DNA of 64,000 bases from Lycium barbarum. Its lineage: Eukaryota; Streptophyta; Magnoliopsida; Solanales; Solanaceae. A program made the translations under genes and the position numbers. Location of the stretch: the NCBI RefSeq assembly GCF_019175385.1, contig NC_083339.1:30657637-30721636 (forward strand), read 5' to 3'. Each line of letters opens with the position of its first letter. Within the stretch, counting starts at the first letter, position 1. Below are positions 1-10,251 of the stretch, piece by piece. The notes below the pieces were generated by a model. It was not told the origin of the DNA. It was given only the letters and a program-made list of their open reading frames with translations, and made no database searches.

Positions 1-127
1 ATCTTTTGTCAATTCTACGTACCTCTTAGACATGTTGTAAAAGTTGAGGTCCAGGATTATGTCAATGGAATCATAGTACTCAGGGAAATTGATTTGCCTC
101 ATACGCATTAGAAGCAGGACTTCATCT
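1..127 (-). pseudogene. Edge exon preceding the Ulp1-like peptidase
   Basis: On the minus strand this stretch is open and encodes VDEVLLLMRMRQINFPEYYD followed by a DIILDLNFYNMSKRYVELTKD-type sequence. In DUF1985/Ulp1 transposon proteins this block lies a short way before the C48 peptidase. The His/Asp/Cys catalytic residues would lie left of position 1, so peptidase activity cannot be judged here. Confidence 0.5.
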
Positions 128-149
128 ACATACTAAAGTAAAAGTAGTA

Positions 150-312
150 AAACAGTTAGTTACTTGCTGCAACAGATTCAACAGATTATCTACTTGTTGC
201 AACAACTAGTTAACTTGGTGCAGCAGATTCAACAAAATAAAGGAACTGTTGCAATAACTAGTTAACTTGTTGCAACAGATTATCTACTTGTTGCAACAAC
301 ATACTGAATTAG
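150..312. repeat. Palindromic TGTTGCAACA minisatellite, intron cluster 1
   Basis: The self-complementary decamer TGTTGCAACA and variants such as TGTTGCAGCAG recur every 20-40 bases, separated by short linkers like GATTATCTACT or ACTAGTTAACT. The cluster lies in an apparent intron of the DUF1985/Ulp1-type gene. The same repeat fills 1345-1860 and returns at 6134-6300 and 6480-6740. Confidence 0.85.
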
Positions 313-339
313 ATAGATATATACAAGTGTTGAAACTTA

Positions 340-1280
340 CCCAATCCTCCCACCAAATTTCCATGCTTGCCAAAGCCTTGAAGTCTGCTGCTCCAAATTC
401 ATGCATTGAGTACATGTTTGTTTCCACTCTTTTTGGACTTGATTGCAGTCTCAACCTTTTTCTTTCTTTGGGCATGTACAGGCTTGAAAATGTTCACCTT
501 CTTTAGCACTTTTGGTCCAACATTAAGAAGAGGAGTCTCAATTGACTTACTGGGAGTAACAACAGATTTTCTTGATCTAACTGATGCAAGTGCCTTGGCA
601 ATTGCTTTGTCCCTCCTCTGAACATGAACAGGAGTAATGTAAGGAAAGATTCTTTGATGGATTGATACCCCTCTTGGATATCAACCTCTGGATAGAAGTG
701 TTTGTGGCTTCTTGGGCCTGCACCAATTTCTCCACCTTTCTAATCAAATTATCCATTTTGTCCTTACAAGTAGTGCACTCACAAGCACATGAGGGCACCT
801 TGGAGGTACCGGCACCAACATCAGTAAATCTTCTACCACTCAATCCACCACCACTAAAATTACCACCAAATCCGGAAAAAATCACTAAATCCAGCAACTG
901 GAGTAAATCCACCAATATTAGCATCATCATCTCTTAATGTTTCCCCAACAATACTTTCTAGGACATCATCACCAACACCACCACCACCACCACCAATAAC
1001 ATCAACTGGTTGAACAACACCACCAACAACATCAGCACCACCAACATCATCAACAATAACACTACCACCACCACCAGCACCAACAACAACATGACCACCA
1101 GCAACATGACCACCACCACCAGCTACAACATCATTAACCCTAGTGATGGCTGTCACTCCAGCCAATTCCTCTTTGAACCCATCAATCAATCTGTCAGGCA
1201 CAAATTCTATGGGCACAAAGGTGACAAGGCATGGCATCTCTAACTCTCTTATTGTTGGGACAAGCCATGGGTTCACAACC
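340..1280 (-). pseudogene. Exon 3: PWLVPT block, Gly/Val-rich tract and coiled coil
   Basis: The exon starts after an AG acceptor near 1281 with PWLVPTIRELEMPCLVTF and LIDGFKEELAGVTAI. An expanded ACC/GGT-type trinucleotide tract (about 965-1130) follows and gives a Gly/Val/Asp-rich insertion. After a frameshift near 880 come a CECTTCKDKMDNLIRKVEKL block, probably a short coiled coil, and a basic Lys-rich stretch ending near 400. This is the linker that separates DUF1985 from the peptidase in such proteins. Confidence 0.55.
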
Positions 1281-1344
1281 TACAACAAGAAAGTAGATAT
1301 ATCAAAATGGTGCTAAATCATAAAAAGCAAAACCTATTTAAAAC

Positions 1345-1860
1345 AAGTTATCAGGTTGTTGCAAAAGGTTACACATCTATTGGACATTGTCCAATAGATA
1401 GGTAACTTGTTGCAGCAGGTATCTCATCTGTTGGAAATTTTCCAACAGATGGGTAACTTGTTGCAGTGGGTTGCTCATCTGTTAGATATTGTACAGCAGA
1501 TCAGTAATTTGTTGCAACAGATTATTGTACTTATTGTAAAAACTTATTGTAACAGATTCAGAAGTTATCAAATTAGCAAATAAAGTGATATGTTGCAACA
1601 GCTGTGGTACTTGTTGGAAATTGTCCAACAGATTGTCAACTTGTTGCAGCAGGTTTATCATCTGTTGGACATTTTCCAACAGATGGGTAACTTGCTGCAA
1701 CAGATTACTCATCTGTTGTAAAAGACTAGTTGCATGTTATAACCGATTCATCTGTTGGGTAACTTGTTGCAACAGGTTAATCATTTGTTGGACATTGTCC
1801 AACAAATGCATGTGTTGTTGCAGCAGATTATAAAAGCTGTTGCAACAACTAGTCATTTGT
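1345..1860. repeat. Palindromic minisatellite, intron cluster 2
   Basis: This is the densest cluster. Two palindromic modules alternate: a hairpin of the form CATCTGTTGGA...TCCAACAGATG (for example 1430-1452, 1660-1685) and a GGTAACTTGTTGCAGCAGG module. About six to eight units can be recognised. The cluster separates exon 2 from exon 3. Short open frames on both strands inside it are by-products of the repeat. Confidence 0.85.
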
Positions 1861-1879
1861 TGTGTTCTAATGCTTATAG

Positions 1880-2024
1880 CTTCCTTAGGGGGGTTGAAAA
1901 GGTCAACACTCAATTTTGTGTTGTTCCTGGCAGTGAGCCATCTAAGAATTCTTGGATAGGTAACTTCTTCGGAGTATTCCTTGACTTGATGCCTGAGGTG
2001 AGGAATGGCTTCAAATGCTCAAGC
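1880..2024 (-). pseudogene. Exon 2 of the DUF1985/Ulp1-type gene
   Basis: A short exon begins after a minus-strand CTAG acceptor at 2025-2028. It encodes a block containing AFEAIPHL, EEVTYPRILRWL and DLFNPPKEA, a segment that usually follows the GFPWAFM block in this family. The second codon of the block reads as a stop where relatives have Trp. The exon ends where the palindromic intron array starts. Confidence 0.55.
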
Positions 2025-2103
2025 CTAGAAAAAGATGCCATCAAAAATCAAAATAGTGATTGAAATACAAAAAAAAAAAGGTAAAACATTGAAGAACATT
2101 TAC

Positions 2104-3424
2104 CATGAAAGCCCAAGGAAAGCCATATAGATTTTGTGTCTTCCCCGTTGGCTTCAAATCCTTCATCAAATATTCAGCAGTCAAGCTAAAACTTTTAAAA
2201 CCCCAGGCATAGTTGTTGAAGGCATCATAGTCCTCAGCAAGTTTAATCAATCCAAGCGGTACGTTGTTGTTTATGTCTCTTGCCCAAAGAACACTGTGCA
2301 CAAACCAAACTAAGCACAGCGCCTCGCTGTGCTTTTTTGAGAAAGTTTTAGACTCCAAATCTTGCAACAATTTATTTTGAATATAGCACTTTCCCACTAA
2401 GTTTACCAAAGAGACATCATTCTTAGCTTTGGAACCCTTTGCTTTCTTGGCTGCCTTGGGAGCCCGGGCTGGCTTGATTAATACAACAGTAGGAAGAGAC
2501 TAACAAGGAAAACATCTCAATCCGGTAACTATGGCAAACTCCTTCATGCCAAAGCAAACCGGCATGCCACAGTAATTGATCCAAATTCATCCTTTCTATC
2601 ACAAATAATCCTACGCTTCAAAAGCTCAGAAACCATTGTCATTTGAAATCGGGCACCGGTATCTTCAATCAAATCTAAATAGAGCCCAAAGCAGCTAGCC
2701 CTAAAGAAATTCTCCAACCCCTGCTGCCGGAGAATGCCCTTGAAGGTGTCAAAGCCCTTGCCCATGCATGATCTAACCACAAAATCACCGGACAAATTAT
2801 TATTTCCATTTAGTGGCATCATCACGCCGTTCTTTTCAATGCTGAAACTCTTGACGACCTCGTCAATGGAAGGTCTATTGGGATCTGTGGCAATACTAGA
2901 AGACTCAACAAGATTGGCATCCACATTATGTTTCCTTTTTCTTCTTAACTCGGCCAAGGTCTGATCTGTTGCTTTTTCTTCTTCTTCTTCTTCTTCTTCT
3001 TCTTCTTCATTACCCTTTTCAGTTTCTGCATTTTCTTCACCTCCTTCATCCCCTTCATCTCCTTCGTCTTCATCTCCTTCTTCTTCACCTACTTCTTCTT
3101 CATCTCCTTCTTCTTCATCTCCTTCTTCTTCATCTCCTTCAGCATTTTCTTCATTTTCTTCATCTCCTTCAGCATATTTTTCATCATCTTTTTCACTTTC
3201 TTCTCTAGTTTCTTCACTTAGTTCATTTTAATCACTTTCTTCTTCACGCCCAATAGAGGTTTCGTGGGTTTCCTCTCTTTCTGAAGCCCCAATTTCACTA
3301 ACTCTTTCCTCATTTGTTGATTGACAAATAGCAGTCACAAGTTTATCTAATGGTGTTTGTACCTTGGCTCTTTTACTACTTTCTCCGTCAGTTGGTTTCT
3401 CTCCTTTTCTTTTAAATGGAGCCA
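2104..3424 (-). pseudogene. Exon 1: acidic N-terminus and DUF1985 region
   Basis: The exon runs from the ATG at 3424 to a GT donor just after the GFPWAF motif near 2104. Residues 1-65 are basic, then comes an acidic low-complexity block, then a KGILRQQGLENFF/SCFGLYLDL stretch and KRRIICDRKDE, which are typical of DUF1985. The frame changes near 2560, after which GMPVCFGMKEFAIVTG is read. That motif closes the DUF1985 core in related proteins I know. A stop follows near 2500, then the frame reopens through VNLVGKCYI to WAF. The function of DUF1985 is unknown. Confidence 0.6.
2965..3225. repeat. CTT/TCTTCA trinucleotide-rich tract coding the acidic block
   Basis: A (CTT)n run at about 2970-3008 is followed by degenerate TCTTCATCTCCTTCT units. 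Because the tract is a multiple of codons on the minus strand it encodes the Glu/Asp/Gly-rich stretch of the DUF1985 gene. The plus-strand Leu-rich frame through it is a shadow. Confidence 0.8.
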
Positions 3425-3523
3425 TTTTATCTACACACAGGAGATAGAAAAACAGTTTTAATTGATTAGTGCAACATTCAAAGTAAAAAGGGAAAAGGAA
3501 TATGTTGCAACAAGTAATCATTT

Positions 3524-6128
3524 TGTTACACCTCGGAAAATTTTCTGTTGATGCACAGTGAATAGACTAACGAAGAGCACGAAGTATACGGTATTTCGAT
3601 AAGTAAGGAATGACATTTGATGACCCTAATTAAGATTTCAAAGATATTCGAGAAAGGGGGAGAAAGTTTTCAAGAGAAGGCAAGGCATACGATAGGTATC
3701 GAAAAGGAATTACGAGTAACAAGTTAACGAGGATTTAACAATGCTTTGGAGGAGAGTTATAACATCCCTTAGATTGTTAATGAGGTGGTAAACAAGTGCT
3801 AAGAAGGTTCCATAAGAATTGGAGATCAAACGAGTCGACAAGAACGAACTTCGGATCACTGGGGATTATACGGCCAAACATGCTGGCCGTATAAAACATA
3901 CGGACCGTATGTTGGACCATACAATCAGCCCAGATTGTCACCATTCTCTGGACCAATTATACGGCTAGACATACGGTCAGTATAATTTATACAGACCGTA
4001 TGTTGGTCCGTAGAACTGGTCGGGAACAGATTGGTGTATTTAATGAGGGACCAAGTCTTATTTCATTTCATTTCCATATCACACCCCTTCTCTCTAAAAC
4101 ATCTCTCTACATTTATTCCATAAGAATTCAAGAGGTATTAGTGATCAACAACATAAACTAAGTGAATCAAGTGTAAGAAACCCATTAAAAGATCATCCAA
4201 GTCAAGAAATCTCATTGGAGATGAACTAGGGTTTTGGCTCAAGTGAAGTATTTCCACCCGAAGCTTGTTCCTACAACATCTAAGGTAAGATTTATGGTAT
4301 TTCCATGTTGTTTAAGGTATTTGAAAGTTGAAATACTTGGATTGTAGAAGGATGTAGAAAAATGGGTCATGAATGTGGAATAGTGCCATTTTGAGTAATA
4401 GCTTGAATTGAGTCATGATTCCTGATGTGTTGTGATATTGATATGTTATAAATGATGTTAAGAACACGGGATAGGCAATGTATATGAATGAACGTAGTCA
4501 TGTGTTCTGACCATGGATATGGGTGATTGGAAGTGAATTGAGAAATATAGATAATGTGGATGAATAAAGACTATTTTTATGATATTGTGAATGTATTATT
4601 GACGTTTGGGAGTTGATATACGACATGGAGGAATGTTGTATAAATAAAGGAGATGCTGTCCGATTTTCTCTAGCTTTAGTCGTGTATGCTAGCTATCGAT
4701 TTCTAATGATAGTATAACTTTAATGAAGGTAGAAACGCGAGCGTTGAAGGAGAACATGCAAGTGGTAAAATAGTTGAACAGGAAGGTATGTAAGGCTAAC
4801 CCTTCTTTCATAAGGCATGGTTCTTTGGCCAATCTTCTAAATCTTTTATAAGTCTATGATGTCCTCCAAATGACTCTATCTTCAAAAACTATTAAGCTTA
4901 TGATTCTCGATATGTTACGATTGTACTAAGTTCCTCATATGACGAGTAATCCTATAAGGATAGACGTAATGAACGACGATGATAGTGATAACGATACGAT
5001 AACGACGATAATAGCGATGACGATAATGATGACGATAATTATAGTGATGATAATAGTAAAGATGCTTATGAGCTATTATGTATATGTATCTATGTATGAC
5101 TATTATGGAACCCCGAGCTTATAAGGCCGAGTAGAATATGTATATATTTATGTAACGCGCGCACACCTCTGCAGTTGGTACGGATAACCCGGAAGCCTTG
5201 GTAGGGCCAGGTATGTGTAACCTTGAGCCTTGGTTGGCCAAGTATGTATGATAAACCGAGCCTAGCCATGGTCGGGTACGTGAAACACCGAACCTTCTTG
5301 GTCGGACATGCTATGTATATGCTATGGTTATGTATATGATATAGATATGAGTATGAATATGGATATGATACGAATATGAATAAGAATAGGTATATGGTAT
5401 AAATGTGAATAAAGATATGTATATGGATACGAAATGTAAATGAGTACGGATATGAAAACAGACACGAATTCGGATGTATGTACACAACCTCGCATTAGAA
5501 ATGGAAAGTCCCTATGAAAAGCAAGTAAGTGCTTATGACGATGATATTACTATCTCCCATCTAATGCTATTTCTCGTGTCGCTTATTATGCTTCTATATT
5601 GATATTGATCATACTTTACATACTTAGTACATTCTTCATACTGACGTCCTTTTGTTTGTGCAAGCTGCGTCATGCCCGCAGGTGGCCAGGGAGACAGACT
5701 TGATTCATAGCTACATTACTTAGGGACTACATAGCGGAGCTCCATTTCATTCGGAGCTATAGCTTTTGGTACTTATTCTTTTGTGTACATATTTATAGGC
5801 ATAGCGGGGTCCTGTCCCGCCTATATGATATGACATACTCTCCTTAGAGGCTCGTAGACATGTGTGTATAGTTAGATGTGTTTGGCCTTGTCGGCCTATA
5901 TTTTGGATTTTATTTTGTTAGCCTCGTCGGCTTATGTACATTGATATGGGCATAGATGCCAATGATGATATAAAGGTATTGTTGTCCAATGGGACTACAA
6001 TGATTGATGAATGGAAATGTACGATTTAGTATGTGGCTCACCTAGATGTAAATGTAAAGGTATGATAAGAGGTGCCCGGGTGGGCTAGCACAGGGTGCCC
6101 GTCGCGGCCCTCCGGTTGGGTCGTGACA
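3524..6128 (+). mobile_element. Chromovirus-type solo LTR, TSD CATTT
   Basis: The LTR starts TGTTACACCTCGG and ends GGGTCGTGACA, and is flanked by a perfect 5-bp duplication CATTT (3519-3523 and 6129-6133). There is no internal region, so it is a solo LTR left by LTR-LTR recombination (2605 bp). Palindromic GTATG motifs lie at 3868-4012, a TATA-like TATTTAA is near 4036, a GATAAC/GATAAT-rich stretch is at 4960-5060, and degenerate CCTTGGT-GGCCA-GTATG repeats occupy 5170-5310. The family is the same as the LTRs at 10798 and 11699; the assignment to Tekay/Del-like chromoviruses rests on those relatives, which carry gag and an initiator-Met primer site. It interrupts the DUF1985/Ulp1 element. 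Confidence 0.9.
3868..4012 (+). promoter_or_regulatory. U3 palindrome cluster (CATACGG-CCGTATG type)
   Basis: Several ATACGGCC / GGCCGTAT / GACCGTATGTT motifs face each other. The best is AACATACGGACCGTATGTT at 3895-3913, with 9-bp arms around one base. The cluster lies just upstream of the TATA-like box near 4036. I infer a transcription-control role from position only. Confidence 0.5.
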
Positions 6129-7260
6129 CATTTGTTGCAACTACTTATTACTTGTTGCAGCAAAATCTTAAGCTGTTGGAAATAGAAAAATAGTAGCAAC
6201 AACTTAGCAACTGTTTTGATTTTTTACAACAGCTTGTTAATATGTTGCAACAACTGCTTCAGTTGCTGCAAAAACCTCAACAATTGTTTTGATTTTATCC
6301 AGCAGCTGTTGGATAAAATCAAAACTTTTCCTAAACCATATCATGACAACAACAACAACAGCCAAAACATCTAAATTTAACTACAAAACATCTATATTTC
6401 ACTATAAATACACAACCATCACAAATCTCACTCACAACTTAAGCAAAATACACCAAATAGGTTTTTTTTAACCATGCAACCTCAACAGATGTTTGCAATT
6501 GTCAAACAAGTGCTGAATTTGCTGCAACAGCAACAACAATAACAGCAACAACAACAATAGCACAAACATCTAAATTTAACTACAAAACATCTATATTTCA
6601 CTACAAACACACAACCATTACAAATCTCACTCACAACTTAAACAAAATACACCAAACCATGCAACCTCAGCAGATGTTTGCAACTGTCAAACAAGTGTTG
6701 AATTTGCTGCAACAAGTAACCTCAGTTGTTGGAAAACATCAACAAAATTGCAAGCCTTTTTTTTTAAAACAAAAAGGAGAAGAAGAACAAAAACAACACC
6801 AAAAACCATAATTTCACAACCACAACCACTATTTACAAACTCACAAACCCCAACAAGTGCAATAAATACACGAAACTACAACAAAACAAACAACATTCAA
6901 GATAAACCCATGCTCTTCTTCATATTCTCTAACCAAAATCATCATTTTCACACTCTGATTTCAAAACCCTAACTTTTGAACCAAGTAAAACAAAAATTTT
7001 ACCTGAGAATGAATAGAGAACCAACAACAATGGAGAGAGATAGAGAAATGAGCAGCAGCAGCAACAATGGAGAGAGAGGAACGAGCAGCAACAACAATGG
7101 TGGTCACCGGTCGCCGGTGTTTTGCAGCAGCAGAACTGAGGAACTGCCTTTTTTTTTTAAAATAAAATGAAGAAGCAGTTGGGGTCGTGGGGGGAAGTGG
7201 GTTGGAAGAAGTTTTTGTATAATGTGTGTGGGTTGGAAGAAGTTTTTGTATAATGTGTAT
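6129..7260 (-). other. Displaced upstream part of the DUF1985/Ulp1 element
   Basis: The TGTTGCAACA minisatellite resumes directly after the solo LTR, so this is the other half of the split element. It contains CAACAA-rich DNA, a roughly 200-bp tandem duplication and AGCAGCAGCAACAATGG simple sequence. I see no coding domain. It probably contains the promoter and 5' untranslated region of the minus-strand gene, with the element's terminus near 7.2-7.5 kb; this is inferred. Confidence 0.5.
6345..6722. repeat. Imperfect tandem duplication, about 185-200 bp, two copies
   Basis: The block beginning with CAACAACAACAGCCAAAACATC and running through CACAACTTAAGCAAAATACACC to CATGCAACCTCAACAGATG (6345-6530) is repeated at about 6549-6720, with around 90 percent or more identity by eye. 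The offset shifts from about 199 to 185 because of a small indel (an extra TAGGTTTTTTTTA in copy 1). Confidence 0.75.
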
Positions 7261-7262
7261 GG
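7199..7262. repeat. 31-bp tandem duplication, two copies
   Basis: The unit GGTTGGAAGAAGTTTTTGTA plus TAATGTGTGTG is present twice in a row with one or two differences. It lies near the probable end of the DUF1985/Ulp1 element. Confidence 0.8.
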
Positions 7263-7340
7263 GATTTTGTGTATTTTGTAAAAGATTATAAGTTTTAAAA
7301 ATTATAATTCAGTCCCAACTTAAGTTAATCACATATTTAA

Positions 7341-7372
7341 GACAAGTTTGACCTTGGCTGGTCAAACTTGTC
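7341..7372. repeat. Perfect 13-bp hairpin
   Basis: GACAAGTTTGACC (7341-7353) and GGTCAAACTTGTC (7360-7372) are exact reverse complements separated by six bases. It could be a subterminal repeat of the adjacent transposon or a transcript-end hairpin; no function is shown. Confidence 0.85.
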
Positions 7373-7380
7373 ACCATTTC

Positions 7381-7436
7381 TAATTAGGAGACTTTTTTGT
7401 CACCATAAGTTTATTCTTCCAACTATCTCCTAATTA
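7381..7436. repeat. 11-bp inverted repeat next to the hairpin
   Basis: TAATTAGGAGA (7381-7391) is mirrored exactly as TCTCCTAATTA (7426-7436) around a 34-base loop. With the neighbouring hairpin it forms two consecutive stem-loops at the apparent boundary of the DUF1985/Ulp1 element. It could also be a tiny 56-bp foldback element. Confidence 0.75.
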
Positions 7437-7534
7437 ACCTATTTATTTAACATATCATCAGGTTTATAATAAAACAATAGCTAACCAATGGATAGCAAAA
7501 GCACGTTTATTATGCTCCACTGGTGGGAGCCTTT

Positions 7535-8447
7535 GGCTGCATTTGTTTTCATTAAGATTAAGACATCTAAATCTGAATGCACATCTAAATGATTATGATG
7601 TTGTCTCTAGATCTGAATATTGACTGATTAAGACTGTTTTTTTTACAACATCTGATATATATAATATTTTTTGTTTTAAGAATTTTGCATAAAAAATTTA
7701 AAAAAACTAGTAATAAATATTATATCAATAAAATATTTTAGAAAATATTAATATGAAAACTAGATCAAACTTTAAAAAATAAAAAAAATATATATAAATG
7801 AACATTTTATATTAGATAAAAAATTGAAGTATCTAAAGTACAAATATTACGTATATTCAACAAATATTATCAAATGAGTGCATCTTTGAAGTCTCTTCAT
7901 CCCCCAGCCCCCAACCCCCTCTCACTTCTTCCCCATCTCCCTGTTATGTGATGGGTTTAACGCACAGGCCCATAAGAAATTTGCCATGAAATAAGATAAT
8001 AAATAGAAAGAAGAAGAGATCCAAATTCATTGAAGGTTAACGATCACTACTTGTCATGATTTTCATCATAGTCCTTTGGTGCCAGACACAAAGTATGGGT
8101 GTTTCATGAGATTTTTCACTTTCAATGGCAAAAAGAGGCCTCTTTACTAGAAGAACAAATAGAAGAGATGGAGATTTTTGTTTATCTTGCAGATAACATA
8201 AAACAACGATGAATTTGTGAAGAAATGCCTTTAACCTTTAAAACTTTTTTGGTTTGGTGAAGAAAGCTTAAATTACAAGGCGTGGTTCGAGGTCTGAATG
8301 AAAATAAGACTCCATCCCAGATCTGAGCGAATCAGATATGTTCAGACCTAATAAGTGATAAAAAATTTTAAAAAAACAAATGCACTTAATGGGTTGAGAT
8401 CTGAATTGTTCAGATTCAGATGCCCATTAAGTGCAAAAAAGGCCTTA
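7535..8447. mobile_element. Possible hAT-like MITE
   Basis: Both ends carry related inverted sequences. The left end reads GGCTGCATTTGTTTTCATTA then ACATCTAAATCTGAA. The right end, read inward, reads TAAGGCCTTTTTTGCACTTA then GCATCTGAATCTGAA. Flanks GAGCCTTT (7527-7534) and GAGCCTGT (8448-8455) would be an 8-bp target duplication with one mismatch. A perfect 13-bp inverted pair (8381-8393 and 8423-8435) lies near the right end. There is no coding capacity. Boundaries and class are tentative. Confidence 0.35.
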
Positions 8448-8455
8448 GAGCCTGT

Positions 8456-10038
8456 TTAGATGGTTTCACTTGTCCAGTTTAAAAAATGAAAGAGATAATT
8501 TACCATTTCATACCTGTTTTACCCTTACTATTAATTATTGGGTTGGAAACTTCAGTGAATTGTGTTAGTGGTTGCACAACTTGTAAAATATGTTCCATTG
8601 GTTTCAATGATTAGACGACTTAGTAATAATTAGGGTGATATATCAAAATTGTCATTCTATTGGTGGCTCCTTAAAGGGTGTATCAAGTCAAATACAAGAC
8701 AAGTAAAAATAGACGAGGGAGTATTGTATTATACAACTAGATAATTTGTCCGAGCTTCACGCGATCATGAACGGCCTCATTCAGCTTACAAGTGAGCTTA
8801 ACTAATATTCATGAGTAAAATAACGTTAAATATATTGAATGATCAGTCGTGAAACAATCAAGCAAAACTTTCTTGATTGTTGTATACACTAGTATCGAAT
8901 AATAAATTTCATAACGTACACTATATTGTATGTCCAAGATTAAAGATCTGTGAATTTCAAGGATGTGGCGAGCCTTGTGTCATGGACAACTTCTATGCCT
9001 TTTAGACAAGTGTATTGTCCTCCATATCAAGGTTAATCAATAAGAGATATAGTTACTTTATACGTCTTCAAATCCCTCACAGCTCTAATTGTACTTTTAC
9101 TCTGCAGTGAATGTTACATTTACAATTAGACAATAATTCAAAATGATTCAATCAAATTTGACAAGGAGTATATCTTACAATGTGGGAATGATACTGATAA
9201 TCACTCAATTCCTTCTAGTTTAAAAAATATATATAATGACATGATAATATACCAAGATAAGTGCTTATTCACTTCTTTCTTTCTGAGAAGCTGCCCCATC
9301 CGAGCTTACCATTGTCCTTACTTGTGCAGCATGATTCCCCTGTATCTCGATCTTCCTCTAGAGAGCCCGATGCACAAACTATTCCTTTGAAAAATTAAAC
9401 ATCTACATACCAGGTCACAAGACAATAACGGCGAGCCAAAATCCGCTTCCTAATTGAGAAAAAAGATTTCGAACTTAGGTGGTTCTATGATTAGCTATCT
9501 ACACACGTGCGCTAGATCATCATGATAATTACTGACATTGAAATTGATATCTGCGTCTAGTCCTCTAAATTCAATAGCAGCACGATTATATGCCTTGAAA
9601 TTAATAGGAAAATTTAACACCATAAAAATATCTGATTTCTCCATTTAAATAGTATCATTATACCTATACTAATAAAACTCATTCTAACTATTATGCCATA
9701 CCTAGTAGAAGCATGTGCAGTTTCAAATCCCCCTACAAGATTCAAATTCTCATTAAAAATGTCCTGTTCAATCCTGCAGTTACTTAGAAACAATTCATGA
9801 ACAAGTAGGAAAGAACATTAAATCAACCGAGTCATAGTACATTAACAAAGAGAGTTGCTTACCCAAGTAAACTTGTTTTATGCAATCCCTGCATAATATA
9901 TCATAGAAACTACAATTAGTTTTTAACTATAACTTTGTATATTTATCCATATTTTATCAGTGAAATGAAATAGAAGAATTTTAAATTTAGAATTATATGG
10001 AGCTCGTTAAATTCAGTTTTGTTTTAATTGTTGAATAG
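8456..10038. other. AT-rich intergenic DNA, nothing recognised
   Basis: I find no coding domain, terminal repeats, or long tandem repeat here. All frames are heavily stopped. It may be old host intergenic sequence or decayed transposon. Confidence 0.5.
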
Positions 10039-10206
10039 GTGAAGCCTGGTGCCAAGATGGAGTTAAATGTTGTTGATGAATGTTAAGAAGAAGGTCTTCC
10101 ATTTCCTAAAATTCACCATGAATGTTTAGAGTTTCACATGACATTTAATTCGATAGAAGTACATGAACTTGTAAAGATTGTAATTGACCAAAACTTGAGG
10201 GGATAG
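10039..10206 (+). pseudogene. Short gene-like fragment, unknown
   Basis: A TTGAATAG acceptor-like site is followed by 55 codons broken only by one TAA (10084-10086). They read KPGAKMELNVVDEC, then EEGLPFPKIHHECLEFHM, then FNSIEVHELVKIVIDQNL. The composition is protein-like, unlike the surrounding DNA, so it may be an exon remnant of a host gene or captured exon. I do not recognise the family. Confidence 0.3.
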
Positions 10207-10251
10207 AGCCAACCAGATTGAGCTAGAACCAAAGTTTGACATTCAAGAATA

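Larger units (their letters stand above)
1..3424 (-). pseudogene. Degraded DUF1985/Ulp1-type transposon gene, catalytic end off-window
   Basis: This is a multi-exon gene of the DUF1985 plus Ulp1-like (C48 cysteine peptidase) type that plant Mutator-like elements commonly carry. I infer transposon origin from the family. Read on the minus strand it has a basic N-terminus (MAPFKRKGEK), a long Glu/Asp-rich stretch, a DUF1985 region (about 2470-2760), an exon containing LVWFVHSVLWARD, an exon with FEAIPHL and YPRILRWL, an exon with PWLVPTIRELEMP, and an edge exon with VDEVLLLMRMRQ. The peptidase domain that should follow is beyond position 1. Breaks include an in-frame TAA at 3228-3230, frameshifts near 2560 and 880, and a stop near 2020, so it is not translatable. 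The ATG at 3422-3424 is chosen because the frame is open from it apart from that one TAA. The upstream part of the element continues at 6129 beyond the inserted LTR. Confidence 0.7.

Noticed and set aside
2969..3208. Plus-strand Leu/His-rich reading frame
   Set aside because: It is the complement of the CTT tract that codes the acidic block of the minus-strand DUF1985 gene.
5090..5485. 131-codon minus-strand frame rich in Tyr/Ile/His
   Set aside because: It lies in ATATG-rich simple sequence of the solo LTR and is not kept in sibling LTRs.
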